From NCBI GenBank assembly GCA_001584585.1, contig LSYV01000022.1, positions 153,364 through 217,363 on the forward strand: DNA of 64,000 nt, in the 5' to 3' direction. A program made the position numbers and the translations under genes. This stretch comes from Gonium pectorale (Eukaryota; Chlorophyta; Chlorophyceae; Chlamydomonadales; Volvocaceae). Numbering within the stretch: position 1 is the first letter of the stretch; each line of letters begins with the position of its first letter. The notes beneath the pieces were generated by a model. The model was not told the origin of the DNA, did not search any database, and worked only from the letters and a program-made list of their open reading frames with translations. This document shows, in pieces, positions 35,301 through 44,768 of this stretch.

Positions 35301-36597
35301 CGGCTTGCAGGCAAGGATGCAAAACTCAGGGGTGCATGGTAACGCAAACCGTGCACGAGACAGTACGATGACAGCTGGCCATAGAGTGCAGGGGCACCAG
35401 TCGCCCGCCGGGGCCTGACGCGCATTGACCCCCAGTGCTGAACTGATTCGACACATACGACCCCCCAGCGTGCTGCGACTGCCACACCCGAAGCACAAGG
35501 GGCAAGACGGTACGGCACACAGCTGCACACCCATCAAGGCGGGTGCAGGCGAGCGCCCGGCCCGTTGCGGGTGGTCCGCCGTGTCGAAAACCAGCACCGG
35601 GGTCATCGCCCATGGCAGAGCGACGCCTGCGGCTTGTGCGTCGAGACACGGTGGTACGGGTGCAAAGATTGCGCTCCCCAAGATCGCGAACATGCAAACC
35701 CTGTTTCCAGTTCGCGAGGGCCCACCTGAAATTGCGGGCGAGCACGGTAGCGCACAAGGACGAGCCTGGAGAATTGAAGCGACGAGCCGGGGAGCAGAAG
35801 TACCTGCAAAGCCATACGCAGACGCATGGGGAGAGAACCAGGAAACGAGGTCATTAAGGACGTGTGCCGACGCCGTGCGTACAACGATGAAGACAAACCG
35901 AGTCTGTGCGTCTGCGTGCGCAACCGGCTTTTGACGTGGTATGGCCGGCCAGCGGACGCTCCGGAGGGCTGCCGCACCTCGAAGCAAAGCCTGTCAGCCG
36001 ATCAGCTGTCGTGCCTGGGCCGGGACAGGTCCGATCTGACGATATGAGTTCGGGCTTGTGACCTCTACTCCGGGCCAGGCCACCGCCCGGCACCACATGC
36101 CGCATCAGCCTTAGCTGTTGCAGCCCTGGCAACATGGGCTGGATACTTCCGCACGGGGGCTTCCGTTCCCCAGCCATCCCCCCGCCACAGGCCTTCCAGG
36201 GGACGCCCGGCTATCGCCTTACCCGTGCTGATAGGTAGTTCATGTCCAGGACCGGCCACTGCGCACGCTCCGTGTACGCGCCCAGGATCGTGAAGTTCCT
36301 GGTCAACGGCACCGGATCCCGGTACGCCGCCCAGTCTGCTGCCGTCAGAACAAGGTCTGATGGGATTACAGCCAGCTGCGTTGCTGGGTTGACGAACGCC
36401 GCGACCAGCTGCGCACCGGTGAGGCATTCCACTACCGCCATGCGAGGGTTTGGCGGCACGGCCCCCGGCGGCCCCCACGCGGGCCCCTGGTCACTGCCAT
36501 ACGGCGCGCCAGGCGTCGCAACCAGCGCCTCAGCAGCCAGGATCAGCAGCAGAGGAATAAGCAGGAGAGGGGCGTCTGGGAGCTGTGCCGGGACCAT
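29359..36597 (-). CDS. Receptor-like protein kinase, copy 1 (TKL-like)
   Basis: Sixteen minus-strand exons with consistent phases: 36597-36223, 35803-35726, 35215-35128, 34856-34545, 34085-33927, 33695-33489, 33229-32542, 32313-32214, 31651-31585, 31389-31325, 31053-31000, 30765-30726, 30431-30403, 30026-29949, 29710-29543, 29397-29359; about 848 residues. The N-terminus is a signal peptide (PLLLIPLLLILAAEA). The ectodomain of roughly 300 residues has NFT and NSS glycosylation sequons and a Cys-containing exon (GGCIDNSSAPPMQRCW). A membrane helix is assembled across two exons (LVPLLAGLLGG+SALLFAATLVFVVV) and followed by RKR. The kinase domain has GKGACTRV, VAVK, helix C EQEVQVL, HR+DLKPAN split by an intron, DFG, VGTVPYMAPE, DVFAFGVLVWEML and a C-lobe Arg (TRRPAAAEL). 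All catalytic residues are present, so it should be an active Ser/Thr kinase at the plasma membrane with unknown ligand. A polyglycine insert lies between VAVK and helix C. The last short exon is tentative. Confidence 0.88.
32668..32720. repeat. (CCT)n tract coding polyglycine in kinase copy 1
   Basis: About 17 consecutive CCT units (GGA/GGG on the coding minus strand) encode a glycine run in the kinase N-lobe between the VAVK lysine and helix C. The paralogue has only a short run at about 48256-48280, so the tract expanded or contracted after duplication. Confidence 0.9.
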
Positions 36598-37586
36598 CCC
36601 GTCCAGTCGCGCACCAGCAAGAACCTCACGACACTATTAGCTAGACCCAGCCGAGGCGCCTCGCATCAGGCTTGTGCTCGGCGCCAGTTGGCCAGCTATC
36701 ACACAAACAATGCAGCCAACTGACTCCACACATACTGCGTTCTAAGGCCCATACATGTATCTTGGAGTGCTGAAGAAGGCTTGAGTAAGGGATGGTACAG
36801 TATAGTGGCGTTGGTCGAGGCCGCCTTGCCAGCTGCGCAGTCTAGTTGGGAGTAGCGCGCTTTCGATGTGTGTGATTTAGGGAGGGTAGCCTGCTCTTGC
36901 GTGGTTCGGCAGCCTTCGCAGGTTCGGGGGGCCAGCTGCATGCCTCCATGCCACGTCGGCGAGGCGCTCCGCCCGAACACGCATAAATTTCAGAGCAACC
37001 GTTCAATGATATCTTCTGATGCGAACCATAGCGTGAAATGTGAGTGCAGGATCCGGCATTTCCACAGGGATGTTCTGCCGGCTCTACCTTCAAGCCATCA
37101 TGCTACAGCTTGGTCAAAGGAGGCATAATCAGGCAGAAACTACGATGCGAGGAGCGCAAACCCCGTCCCGTACCAACCGTTCAGGACGGGGCCGTCGAAC
37201 CACCAACCGACGCTCCTCTCTTAACCGGACTTGAGCCAGACATATCTACATACTATGATAATGTGTGCAACAAAATTTGCAACCAGCACCGGACAATGTG
37301 GCAATAATGTGGCAATGTGACAAAACCGGGCTTGGATGGAGCTCACTGGAGCTCACTGCTGATCTTCTACCCATCGCTTCCGCAAACGTATGTGTCGCGC
37401 CCTGTGCGCAAAGCTTTGCGGCCAGCGGATCACTACCTGGCGCCTAGCCGTTAGCATGGGGGCAAGGCTTTTGGTGCCGGGCCCGGTGGGTGCAGCCCGC
37501 GTGGGTGCAGGCGTAGCGCAGGAGTTCTGACAGCAAAACCGCATGGCATTTGCACTAAGCTGTGGGTGCGGCGCTGGTAAAGCAAA
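36598..37586. other. Upstream region of kinase copy 1, no gene
   Basis: The first ~110 bases resemble the region upstream of kinase copy 2 and should include its promoter. Beyond that no coding frame can be supported. Confidence 0.45.
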
Positions 37587-37709
37587 CAAAAGAGAAACCT
37601 GCACAGAAAGAGGGAGCCCGCCTCTACGGCCATACACGCCCGAAGGCGCGACGTTTCCAAGAGGGCGGGCGGTTACAGAGCAAGACATGTGACGTTCGTC
37701 CCGCCCCCC
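37587..37709 (+). repeat. Dispersed repeat family A, copy 2
   Basis: Near-identical to 27190-27314 over about 120 bases. Here it lies just outside the truncated kinase fragment rather than next to the family B block. Confidence 0.75.
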
Positions 37710-37999
37710 AAAGCGACCTCCCAAACAATGGCGCGTCTCCATATCCGGAGGTATGTTTGGGAGGATAATCCATCCATGCTCCTTACCCCACCCGTGGACC
37801 GGTACACCTGGCCCTACCTGGCCCGGCACAAGGACGCACGTCAAAAGGCGTTGGCGTGGGAGAATGCGGACGAAGCTTTCTGACCTGATACGGCGCTGAA
37901 GGCTGACGACGCCGGGCTGGCCGTACCTTGATACTCGACTCTGGAGAAGGGAGCTTTGGGGAGTTGTCTTAGCGGTATGAGACGGGAAAGGGGGCCACC

Positions 38000-38935
38000 T
38001 ACGCCAGGTTGGCTGTAGAGTGGTGCGGAGTAAGGCAGACACTTGTCTCTGTACGTCAGCTGTTGTCACCGGGCGACAGTACAACATTCACCGTACGATG
38101 CACGCTGCAACGCGCTAGTCACAAGCTGACGAGCGAAACCCTGAGCAAAGCAGCGTCAACTGCGGTAAATATTGCATTGGACCGCCTCCGATCTAGTACA
38201 CACACCTGGATGCCCAGGCCCACCGGTTTTGCGCAGCGTTTTGTGGCTGCTGTACGGGTGGCCCGTGCCGTGCCGGTACTGCAGCCTGCCGTGTGCGACT
38301 CACCGGGTCCGTACTCCGCAACACACGCCTTGTCCAAGACTTGTGCGCATGGATAGTAGTTGTACACGATGCAGCCTTCCAGTGTCGGGTTGCCGTGTGA
38401 ATCTGCGGAGGAACCGTAGGGGGCGCGCGAATTCGTCTACCAGCTTATGCCTGGTCAGTATTGCCAGTACCGCCGCATTGGCGGCGCAGAGCTGTTGTCA
38501 ATGCAAACACCAACCCAGCCGCCTGGCAGCTCCTCCTGGTACTGTTTGCCGGGAATCTGCTAATCTCCGCCGGCCGAAGCATGCTGGTGACAGAGCTGCT
38601 GACGGAGGGCGGTGGCAGGCAGATACCTGCGGCGCGGTGGGCGAAGAGCAGAGCTGTCAAAGCGGGTGTCGCGTTGGGGTCGCGGAGACGCGTCAACTGC
38701 TATTACAACTTGCCCTTGTGCCCGCATGAACGAGCTGTATTGTATCCCAGAACGGTGCCGGTGGCCTGTGCTGTCAGACTCGCGCTGTCAAGCCTGGTGC
38801 CTGGGTGGGCGGGCCAGTCTGGCCAGTGCCCGTGCCGTTGGGAACACGCACGGTGTCGACATCAGGAAAGCACCTCGCTTTCCTCTTCCAACCAAACTGT
38901 GACTCACGGTGCAGAAGGGCACCCTGGGGCATTCG
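38000..38935 (-). pseudogene. Broken third copy of receptor kinase ectodomain exons
   Basis: The minus strand is similar to ectodomain exons 3-4 and their intron in both full kinase genes: the exon-4-like block is about 38626-38306, with conserved ends (GTATCTGCCTGCCACCGCC at its start, GGACCCG|GTGAGTC at its donor). The 3' end of exon 3 is recognisable to about 38935, where similarity stops and repeat family B begins. Inside exon 4 a short duplication (AGATTAGCAGATT) and in-frame stops destroy the reading frame. No signal peptide, membrane or kinase exons are present. It is bounded by repeats A and B, so it was probably moved or truncated with them. Confidence 0.8.
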
Positions 38936-38940
38936 GGAGA

Positions 38941-39480
38941 AAGAGAGAGCCCGCCTATGCGCCTGCCCCTTTCGCGTGCGTGTCGGCGGCCACTCCCACG
39001 TCCCACCCGTGTCGTCACCAAAACAACCAACTAGCTGCAAGCTTTTCTGTGGAAAGGTTACAGGCGGAGAGGCGAGAAAGGGCGCAGACATCGGGAGGAA
39101 CAGATAACTAACTCTTGCAACTGACTCCGGCAATCTGCAATAAAAAAAGGTCCTGCTCAGACACCTCTGCCTCCTCTGCTACACAGTACGGTAGGCGCTG
39201 CACCACCACCACGGGCACCACCCACCTGGGAGCGACGGAGGAAGCGGGATGGCACAGAGGAAGCGGGTTGACTTGCGGAAGTGGGTCCGGGTGTGGGTGG
39301 GCACAGGCAGTCTCCCCTGGGCACAGGTATCAGCAAGGCTGAAATCGAGTAGTGCCCAGGCGAGCGAGCAGACTGCCACCGGACCTGGCCTGCGCCCGCT
39401 TACCCGCGCTTGACGCGTCGCGCGTTGGGCTGGCGGTGGGCACGGGCTTGTATTGCTGCGGTCGCGCCGGCTCCCCCGCG
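38941..39480 (+). repeat. Dispersed repeat family B, copy 2
   Basis: Aligns in blocks with 27541-28080. It truncates the kinase-like pseudogene on its left and abuts the decayed DIRS element on its right. A short inverted match to its GTGGAAAGGTTACAGGCGGA block occurs at 43322-43376. Confidence 0.65.
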
Positions 39481-39654
39481 CCCTACGGGATATTTTTGGC
39501 GCGGACTCAGGCATAGACTAAAATGCGGTTTGAGGAGGGAAAGCGCAGGGTGTAGTGTGTATTTCTGTACTTGGGTAATCGCGGGAGGCACGGCGTGTCG
39601 TAGGCCCCCCTGGAGTGTAGTGCCAGGCGGTAGCCGTGTGGCAGGGCGCCGCGC

Positions 39655-41053
39655 ATGCCCACTTGCTTGCTCTTTCCGGGGCCTAAGCCCTTGTTTGTTT
39701 GTGATCCCGGCCAGTGTTTGCGCACCGCAGCCACCACCATCTTCCAGGCCGAATGCGACCGGCGTGGATTGCCCGTGACACTGTTCACTTACGTCGACGA
39801 TTTTATGATCATGGGCAAGACGCACGCGGACGTGGTGGGAGCTTTCGCGGTTATGGACGAGCTGGGCGCGGAGCTGGGGCTGGAGTGGAAAGCCAGCAAG
39901 GACCGTGGGCGGGACGTGCCGTTGCAACAGCTAGAATTCCTGGGTATGCTGTTCGACACTGTGGCGCTGGAAATGCGCATCCCGCACAGCAAGCGGCAGC
40001 GGTACGGTGGAAGCATTGATCAGCTGCTGGCAGCGCGGCTGCCGGCCCGGTGGACCGCACCGACTTCGAGTCGGTTGCCGGCCGCCTCACCTTCATCGCG
40101 CGAGCCTGTCGGTGGACTTGCAGTTTTGGCAGCGGATTCTCGACAGCTCTTCCTCCCTCTGGGACGGCGTGAAACGCTGCGCACGCGCCGACATCGACTT
40201 GGTTCGGGGGGAGTTCACCAGCGCGGGCGGCGCGGTGATCTACACAGACGCCAGCGGCTTGGGATTTGGCGCGGCGTGGGATGCAGCTGAGGTGCAGGGC
40301 GGGTGGTCAGACCCCGCAGAGCAGCGCCTGCACATCGCTTGGCTGGAGCTGACCGCGGTGCTGCGCGCCCTCCAGTCCTGGGCACCACGCCTAGCGGACA
40401 GGCGGGTGCTGGTGCGCTGTGACAATACGCAGGCGGTCGCGGGAATCAACCACGGCTCCACTCGCATGAGGGACGGCCGCAGCATCAGCCGGCAGCTGGC
40501 TGAATTAGCCATCCATCACGGCTTCGAGGTCAGGGCGGAGCACATTGCCGGCACTGAAAACGTGCGGGCCGACCGACTCAGCCGCCAGCTCGCTACGGCG
40601 CGGTCGCAGAATTTGCGGCTGAAAACCAGCATCTTTCGCCGGCTGGTCGGCCGAAGGTACCTCCCATCAATAGACTGCTGCTGCGACGTGCTCGGCCTCA
40701 ATATGCAACCCGGATGTACAGCCTTCTTCAGTGCGGCCAACTCGGTGCTGGACAAGGAAAGCGCCCTGGCTGGTCGGGTGCTGTGGGCCTTCCCGCCACA
40801 AGAACTAGCAGGCGAAGTGTTGTCGACCATCGCGGCCGCAGCAGCCCACGATGCGGGAACCCGGGCCACGGTGGTAGTGCCGGATTGGCCCGAGCGGCCC
40901 TGGCACCGCCGCTACGTGCGGGCGGGCCGAGGCCGCAAGTCACCTTTCCGGCTGGCGGAGCGTCTTCCGGCAGGGGACCGGCACTGTCTCTGGCCCTGGG
41001 GAGCGGAGGCGCGGGCGGCGCCTTACGATTTCTTAGTGTTGCGGCTTGGCTGA
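39655..41053 (+). pseudogene. DIRS reverse transcriptase / RNase H, frameshifted
   Basis: Reverse transcriptase residues TLFTYVDDFMIMGKTH and QLEFLGMLFDTVALEM occur in one frame to about 40035. A second frame holds VAGRLTFIARAC (about 40075-40115), and a third continues LQFWQRILDSSSSLWDGVKR and the RNase H domain: GGAVIYTDASGLGFGAAWD, ELTAVLRALQSWAP, VRCDNTQAV and EHIAGTENVRADRLSRQ, which include the expected acidic residues. At least two frameshifts therefore interrupt a once continuous polyprotein. The N-terminal fingers part of the reverse transcriptase is absent. The C-terminal extension to 41053 is unassigned. Confidence 0.85.
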
Positions 41054-42350
41054 CACTATCGCTCTCCTCACTGCCTCCGCCTCAGATCCCCAGGGCGAGG
41101 AACGCAGCGGCGTGTGCGGCGGTGCCTGCAGCCGAAGCGATCTGCGCTGCGAGTCGTGCCCGGGGTGCGCACACCGCCGCTGCCTCGGGGTAGCGGCCGG
41201 GGCCTACCCGGGAGGCTGGTTCCGCTGCGGCCGCTGCGTGCTGGTCGCAGCGGGGCTGGCTGACTGGCACTGCGGCCGCGACCTCCTCGCTCTGGCGGGC
41301 GACTGGGTCAGGCTGGCGAGCAGTGCGGTGGCAGGGGGCTCGGCCGACACGTATGCCAGCAATCGACGGCGGTTCGTGCGCTTCTGTGAGGAGCAGTGCG
41401 GCGTTTCGGAGGAAACGGCCTTGCCGCGGGCCAAGGGGCAGGACCTCAATCCGCAGCTGGTCTGCCTGTTCATCGCGCACGCGGTGCCGCGGTACGCTAA
41501 GTCGTCAGTCACCGGCACCCTGAGCGCGCTGTCGGATTGGCAGCGGTCACGCGGCGGCACAGCGGAAGCCTCCATCTCACGGCCTCCGCTGGTGCGCCGC
41601 ACGCTGCTGCAGGCGCTGAGAGGCAAGACGCTAGCGGGCCTTCCGACGGCCCCACGCGCAGTACGCCCAGCGGCAAGGGCGCCTTGGCGCGTGGGGCCGT
41701 CGGAAGGCGCCCTTGCCGCTGGGCGTACTGCGGCTGCTGGTCGGTTGGCTGTGGGTGCGCAGCAAACATGAGGCAGCGGAGGCCGGGCGGTGCGTCCGGT
41801 TTCAGGATCAGTGCTGGTTGGTATCCGGTTTCTTCGGGATGTTGCGCCGGAGCGAGCTGGCGTCTCTGTGTCTGGGCGACGTAGGGGTGCTGGCCGGCGG
41901 GGGCGTGCAGCTACGGATCCGGCGAAGGCGGACCAGCTGGGCGCCGGCGCACTGGTGACGCTGGCGGGGCAGACACGGAGCGGGATCCCTATCGCCAAGA
42001 TAGTGGCGAGGCATCGAGCGGCCCGGCTCGCAGCGGGCGCCCGGGAGGCCGACCCGTGGTTCGTAGATGGCTACCCTAACGCCGCCCGAGGGCCGGCGTG
42101 GCGGAAGGACCGCTTCTCGGCGCGGCTGAGGCAGCTGCTGGCGGAGACCGTAGCAGCGGGACTCTTGCCCGAGATGGAGCTCTTGGACTATGCGGTGCAT
42201 AGTCTTAGAAGAGGGGGTGCGACGGCCGCGGCTAATGCCGGCGTTAGTGTAGACGAGATTAAGAGCCACGGGAGGTGGCGGTCCAACGCGGTACTAGGGT
42301 ACATTAGCCGGGCGGAGGCAGTGCGGCTGAGGGCTACGCAGCGGATGTGA
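41046..42350 (+). pseudogene. DIRS tyrosine recombinase with Cys/His finger, frameshifted
   Basis: The N-terminal part has a Cys/His cluster spaced like a PHD-type zinc finger (CGGACSRSDLRCESCPGCAH, ending WFRCGRC). It is followed by a core-binding-type segment (DTYASNRRRFVRFCEEQCGV) and GFFGMLRRSELASLCLGDV. The catalytic part has HSLRRGGATAAA, then HGRWRS and GYISRAEAV, giving the His, Arg, His/Trp and candidate Tyr pattern of tyrosine recombinases. Two breaks separate these parts: a 43-nt net inverted insertion at 41660-41706 and a one-base frame change near 41930. The final stop is intact. Not functional as it stands. Confidence 0.85.
41639..41729. repeat. Inverted self-copy inside the recombinase frame
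   Basis: 21 bases at 41639-41659 return as an exact reverse complement at 41687-41707, and 24 bases at 41660-41683 return reverse-complemented at 41706-41729. The order is X, Y-reverse, X-reverse, Y: a reverse complement of the segment X-CAA-Y sits between X and Y. Relative to an uninterrupted X-CAA-Y segment the net gain is 43 bases, matching the one-base frame difference between the flanking open frames. Confidence 0.9.
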
Positions 42351-42599
42351 ACTTTGGGCAAAGTGACTGGGTGTGGGGGGTGTTGTACTGCGGGAGGCGC
42401 CCGCTGAGGCGGGGCCACGCAGCTTTTCGGCAGTAGGCCCTCGTCGGCCAGAGACAAAGACGGTTGCATAGCCGGTCGAGGGTGGCGACTGCCAAGCCCC
42501 ATACTCTAGTTACATCCTTCGCTAGGTGCGCTGTAATATGGTGCACCATCGCGCCTTTGCCGGTAGGCGGTAGCACGTAGCGACTGAGCTCAAAAGCCA

Positions 42600-42655
42600 A
42601 CGTTGCGCCGCGCTTGTGACCATAGAGGCAAGCTCCCTCGTTTCTCTGCAGGGAT
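42600..42655 (-). repeat. Diverged repeat family A fragment (minus)
   Basis: The reverse complement reads AGAGAAACGAGGGAGCTTGC followed by CTCTATGGTCACAAGCGCGGCGCAACG. This aligns with the AGAGAAACC...GGGAGCCCGCCTCTACGGCCAT...GGCGCAACG core of family A. Confidence 0.5.
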
Positions 42656-42712
42656 CTCAATTTCCTTTCCCCAACACGATCGGGAGCGGACATGCAGTCG
42701 CTGCTGCGCTCA

Positions 42713-42880
42713 GTCGCAGGGTGCCCGCTGGGTTTGGTGGTTGGGCTTGGGGTTCGGGGGTGTGGCGGGGTGGTCGCCTGCAGGCCTCGCGCTCCGTCGC
42801 AGGGTGCCCGCTGGGTTTGGTGGTTGGGTTTGGGTTTCGGAGGGTGTGGTGGGTTTTCGGTGGTGGGCGTTGCAGAGAGT
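42713..42880. repeat. Two-copy tandem repeat, 85-bp period
   Basis: TCGCAGGGTGCCCGCTGGGT followed by TTGGTGGTTGGG occurs at 42713 and again at 42798. The copies cause a repetitive Gly/Trp-rich frame that I do not regard as coding. Confidence 0.8.
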
Positions 42881-43050
42881 TGCGTTTCTGGGTGGTTTGA
42901 GGTACGGTGCCCTTGTTGGAGCAGGTACCGTTTTCTGCTCTGTTCCGGCGGGTCGCAGGGGGGGTAGGGGTTCGGGTTGCGGGCTTTTGCTAGGGGAGGG
43001 GGGGTTTGCTGCCTGTGCTCCACGGGTCCTTTCGGTCTGTTTCTCTCTTG

Positions 43051-43160
43051 TCCTGTTGTTCAGCTTCTCCTTTCCTTTGTTTTCGACTTTTTGCCTTCCT
43101 GTCCTGTTGTTCAGCTTCTCCTTTCCTTTGTTTTCGACTTAGTGCCTTCCTGTTCTGTGG
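43051..43160. repeat. Two-copy tandem repeat, 51-bp period, pyrimidine-rich
   Basis: TCCTGTTGTTCAGCTTCTCC plus the following TTTCCTTTGTTTTCGACTT is repeated after 51 bases. It lies close to the second assembly gap, so repeats may have broken the assembly here. Confidence 0.85.
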
Positions 43161-43217
43161 TCTTTAGGTGCAGGGTTCCTTCTCTTCTTGTGTGCGCCGT
43201 CGGTGTTTGGTCTTGGC

Positions 43218-43237
43218 NNNNNNNNNNNNNNNNNNNN
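43218..43237. other. Assembly gap (20 N)
   Basis: A second run of exactly 20 N between the DIRS element and the second copy of the segmental duplication. The true distance is unknown. Confidence 0.99.
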
Positions 43238-43321
43238 TAGTGAACAAATCAAAGTGTCCGGCGGGGGGCGCGGTGTCCTAGGGAGGAGCGGTGTCCGGCG
43301 GGAGGGCTGCTCGTCCCTCCC

Positions 43322-43376
43322 GTTGTCTGCGCCCTTTCTCGCCTTTCCGCCTGTAACCTTTCCACAGAAAACAAAT
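43322..43376 (-). repeat. Inverted fragment of repeat family B
   Basis: The reverse complement of this stretch contains TTTTCTGTGGAAAGGTTACAG then GCGGAAAGGCGAGAAAGGGCGCAGACA, matching 39046-39090 on the plus strand. The two copies face each other across the DIRS element. Confidence 0.7.
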
Positions 43377-43553
43377 GCAAGGCCTGGCCTACAGCACTGG
43401 GAAAACCAGACTGCCGTTTACGCGTCGCTGTGCTGATATATGGTACCGGAAGGAGTGCGGTGGCAAATTGCCCGGCTCCAGGCGCCAAAGGTGAGCGGCT
43501 TTGAAACGCCCTGCCCTACGCCCTACCTTACCGCCAGCAGGCTTACAAACGAT

Positions 43554-44768
43554 AGGTGTCCACTGCTTGCTTATGGTGCCATGGGACTACCGCCCATCCA
43601 ATAGCAAGACAAGAGTCACAAGACTGCTCAAAAAGCGCGCTGCGGCGCTAGGTAGCCCAAAGCTGTACGACGCTCGCAGCGGCGTCGTAACCCGTACATC
43701 ATAGAGAACGCCTGTCATCACAGAATCAAAGGAAATCATTAATAAAGTCTCCAGGTGTCCACCACCGCGAGACCAACGTGCATAACAACGGGACATGAGC
43801 ACATGATCGCCGGAGATCATTCACATCAAACACCCGACCGGGTCACTCTGCGGGTTCTGCACGCGTTTGTGCTCATATCACGGCTTCCGGACAGACTGTA
43901 TCCCACATTCCAACGTTGGTAAGACTTGGACGCAAGCCCTTACCCCTCTTAGTGTACCGACATGCCATGAAGGGCACCTGCAATCGCGCGACCATCGCAC
44001 GCCCAGCACAGCCTCCAGTGCGGCCGCAGCACGCCAGCCTTCTGACCCCACAGCTGCTGAAGACGCCAGCCTGCCACGCCGAACCAACATTCCGGCCCCA
44101 ACCAGTAGCTCCGCCCATTCCCCCCCCCCCCATACGCTTCATCCCCACGACTACGGGCTTGGACCGTGGCAAACAACACCACCGCACGACTTCTTGGATG
44201 CACTGACTTCGAGCCGAAGCCGCATTCGTGTCTTTCTCTGCTACGTTTCTCGTCTTCCCCATGACCCGTGCTCGTCCATATGCATGGCCTATGGACCCCC
44301 GCACACCTGCGTGCCCAGCAAGCCTGGCTACACGCCCCGGTGCCGGCGACAGGCACGCAGATCGCCTCATGTTAAGTATGGCGCAAGCGGCCAGGATGTG
44401 GATGGTGCGAATCCTCGCTGAGACGTGCACTCCGGCGCACGCCAGTGCACCCCTCTCCAGCTGTTGGCCAAGCAGCACGCGCATGGCAGGCAAAGACGGG
44501 CGGCCGCTGCAAATAAGAACTCCCAGCGTCATAAGGACGAAACTTGCCCGAGTCAACCCGGACGAACACATATACACCATTATCATATACTGCCTCATTG
44601 AGAAACGGATGAGGTAGACGTCTCCACCTTTCATGCGTCGAACGTCATCCATTTGTAGTCGAGCTTTTGTTCGGATGCATGCACCACCGAGGCCGCATGG
44701 GCAGCAGGGAATCCTGTCCAGCCCAACCGGCAAGGTATTCGAGAAGACCCGTGCCAAGGGGGGCGCGC
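43554..44768. other. Non-coding 3' flank of receptor kinase copy 2
   Basis: Collinear with 28225-29358. No frame is shared by both copies, so it is probably 3' UTR and flank. It holds a C run near 44125-44134. Confidence 0.5.

Larger units (their letters stand above)
28225..36710. repeat. Segmental duplication, copy 1
   Basis: An 8.5-kb stretch aligns end to end with 43553-52600. It begins at GTGTCCACTG(A/C)TTGCTTATGG and covers about 1.1 kb downstream of the kinase gene, all its exons and introns, and the region around its start (shared motif AGCCGAGGCGC). Exons are most similar; introns carry indels. Confidence 0.85.
39640..42360 (+). mobile_element. Decayed DIRS-type retrotransposon
   Basis: The order is reverse transcriptase fragment, RNase H, then tyrosine recombinase, the combination that defines DIRS/PAT-type elements, which lack a DDE integrase. 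Only the YVDD-containing part of the reverse transcriptase and what follows remain, so the 5' part is missing or diverged. The reading frames carry several frameshifts and one inverted self-insertion. I did not identify the split direct repeats or inverted termini expected of complete elements, so the limits are approximate. Confidence 0.85.

Noticed and set aside
42603..43142. Gly/Trp-rich plus-strand frame
   Set aside because: Produced by 85-bp and 51-bp tandem repeats beside an assembly gap; no coding features.
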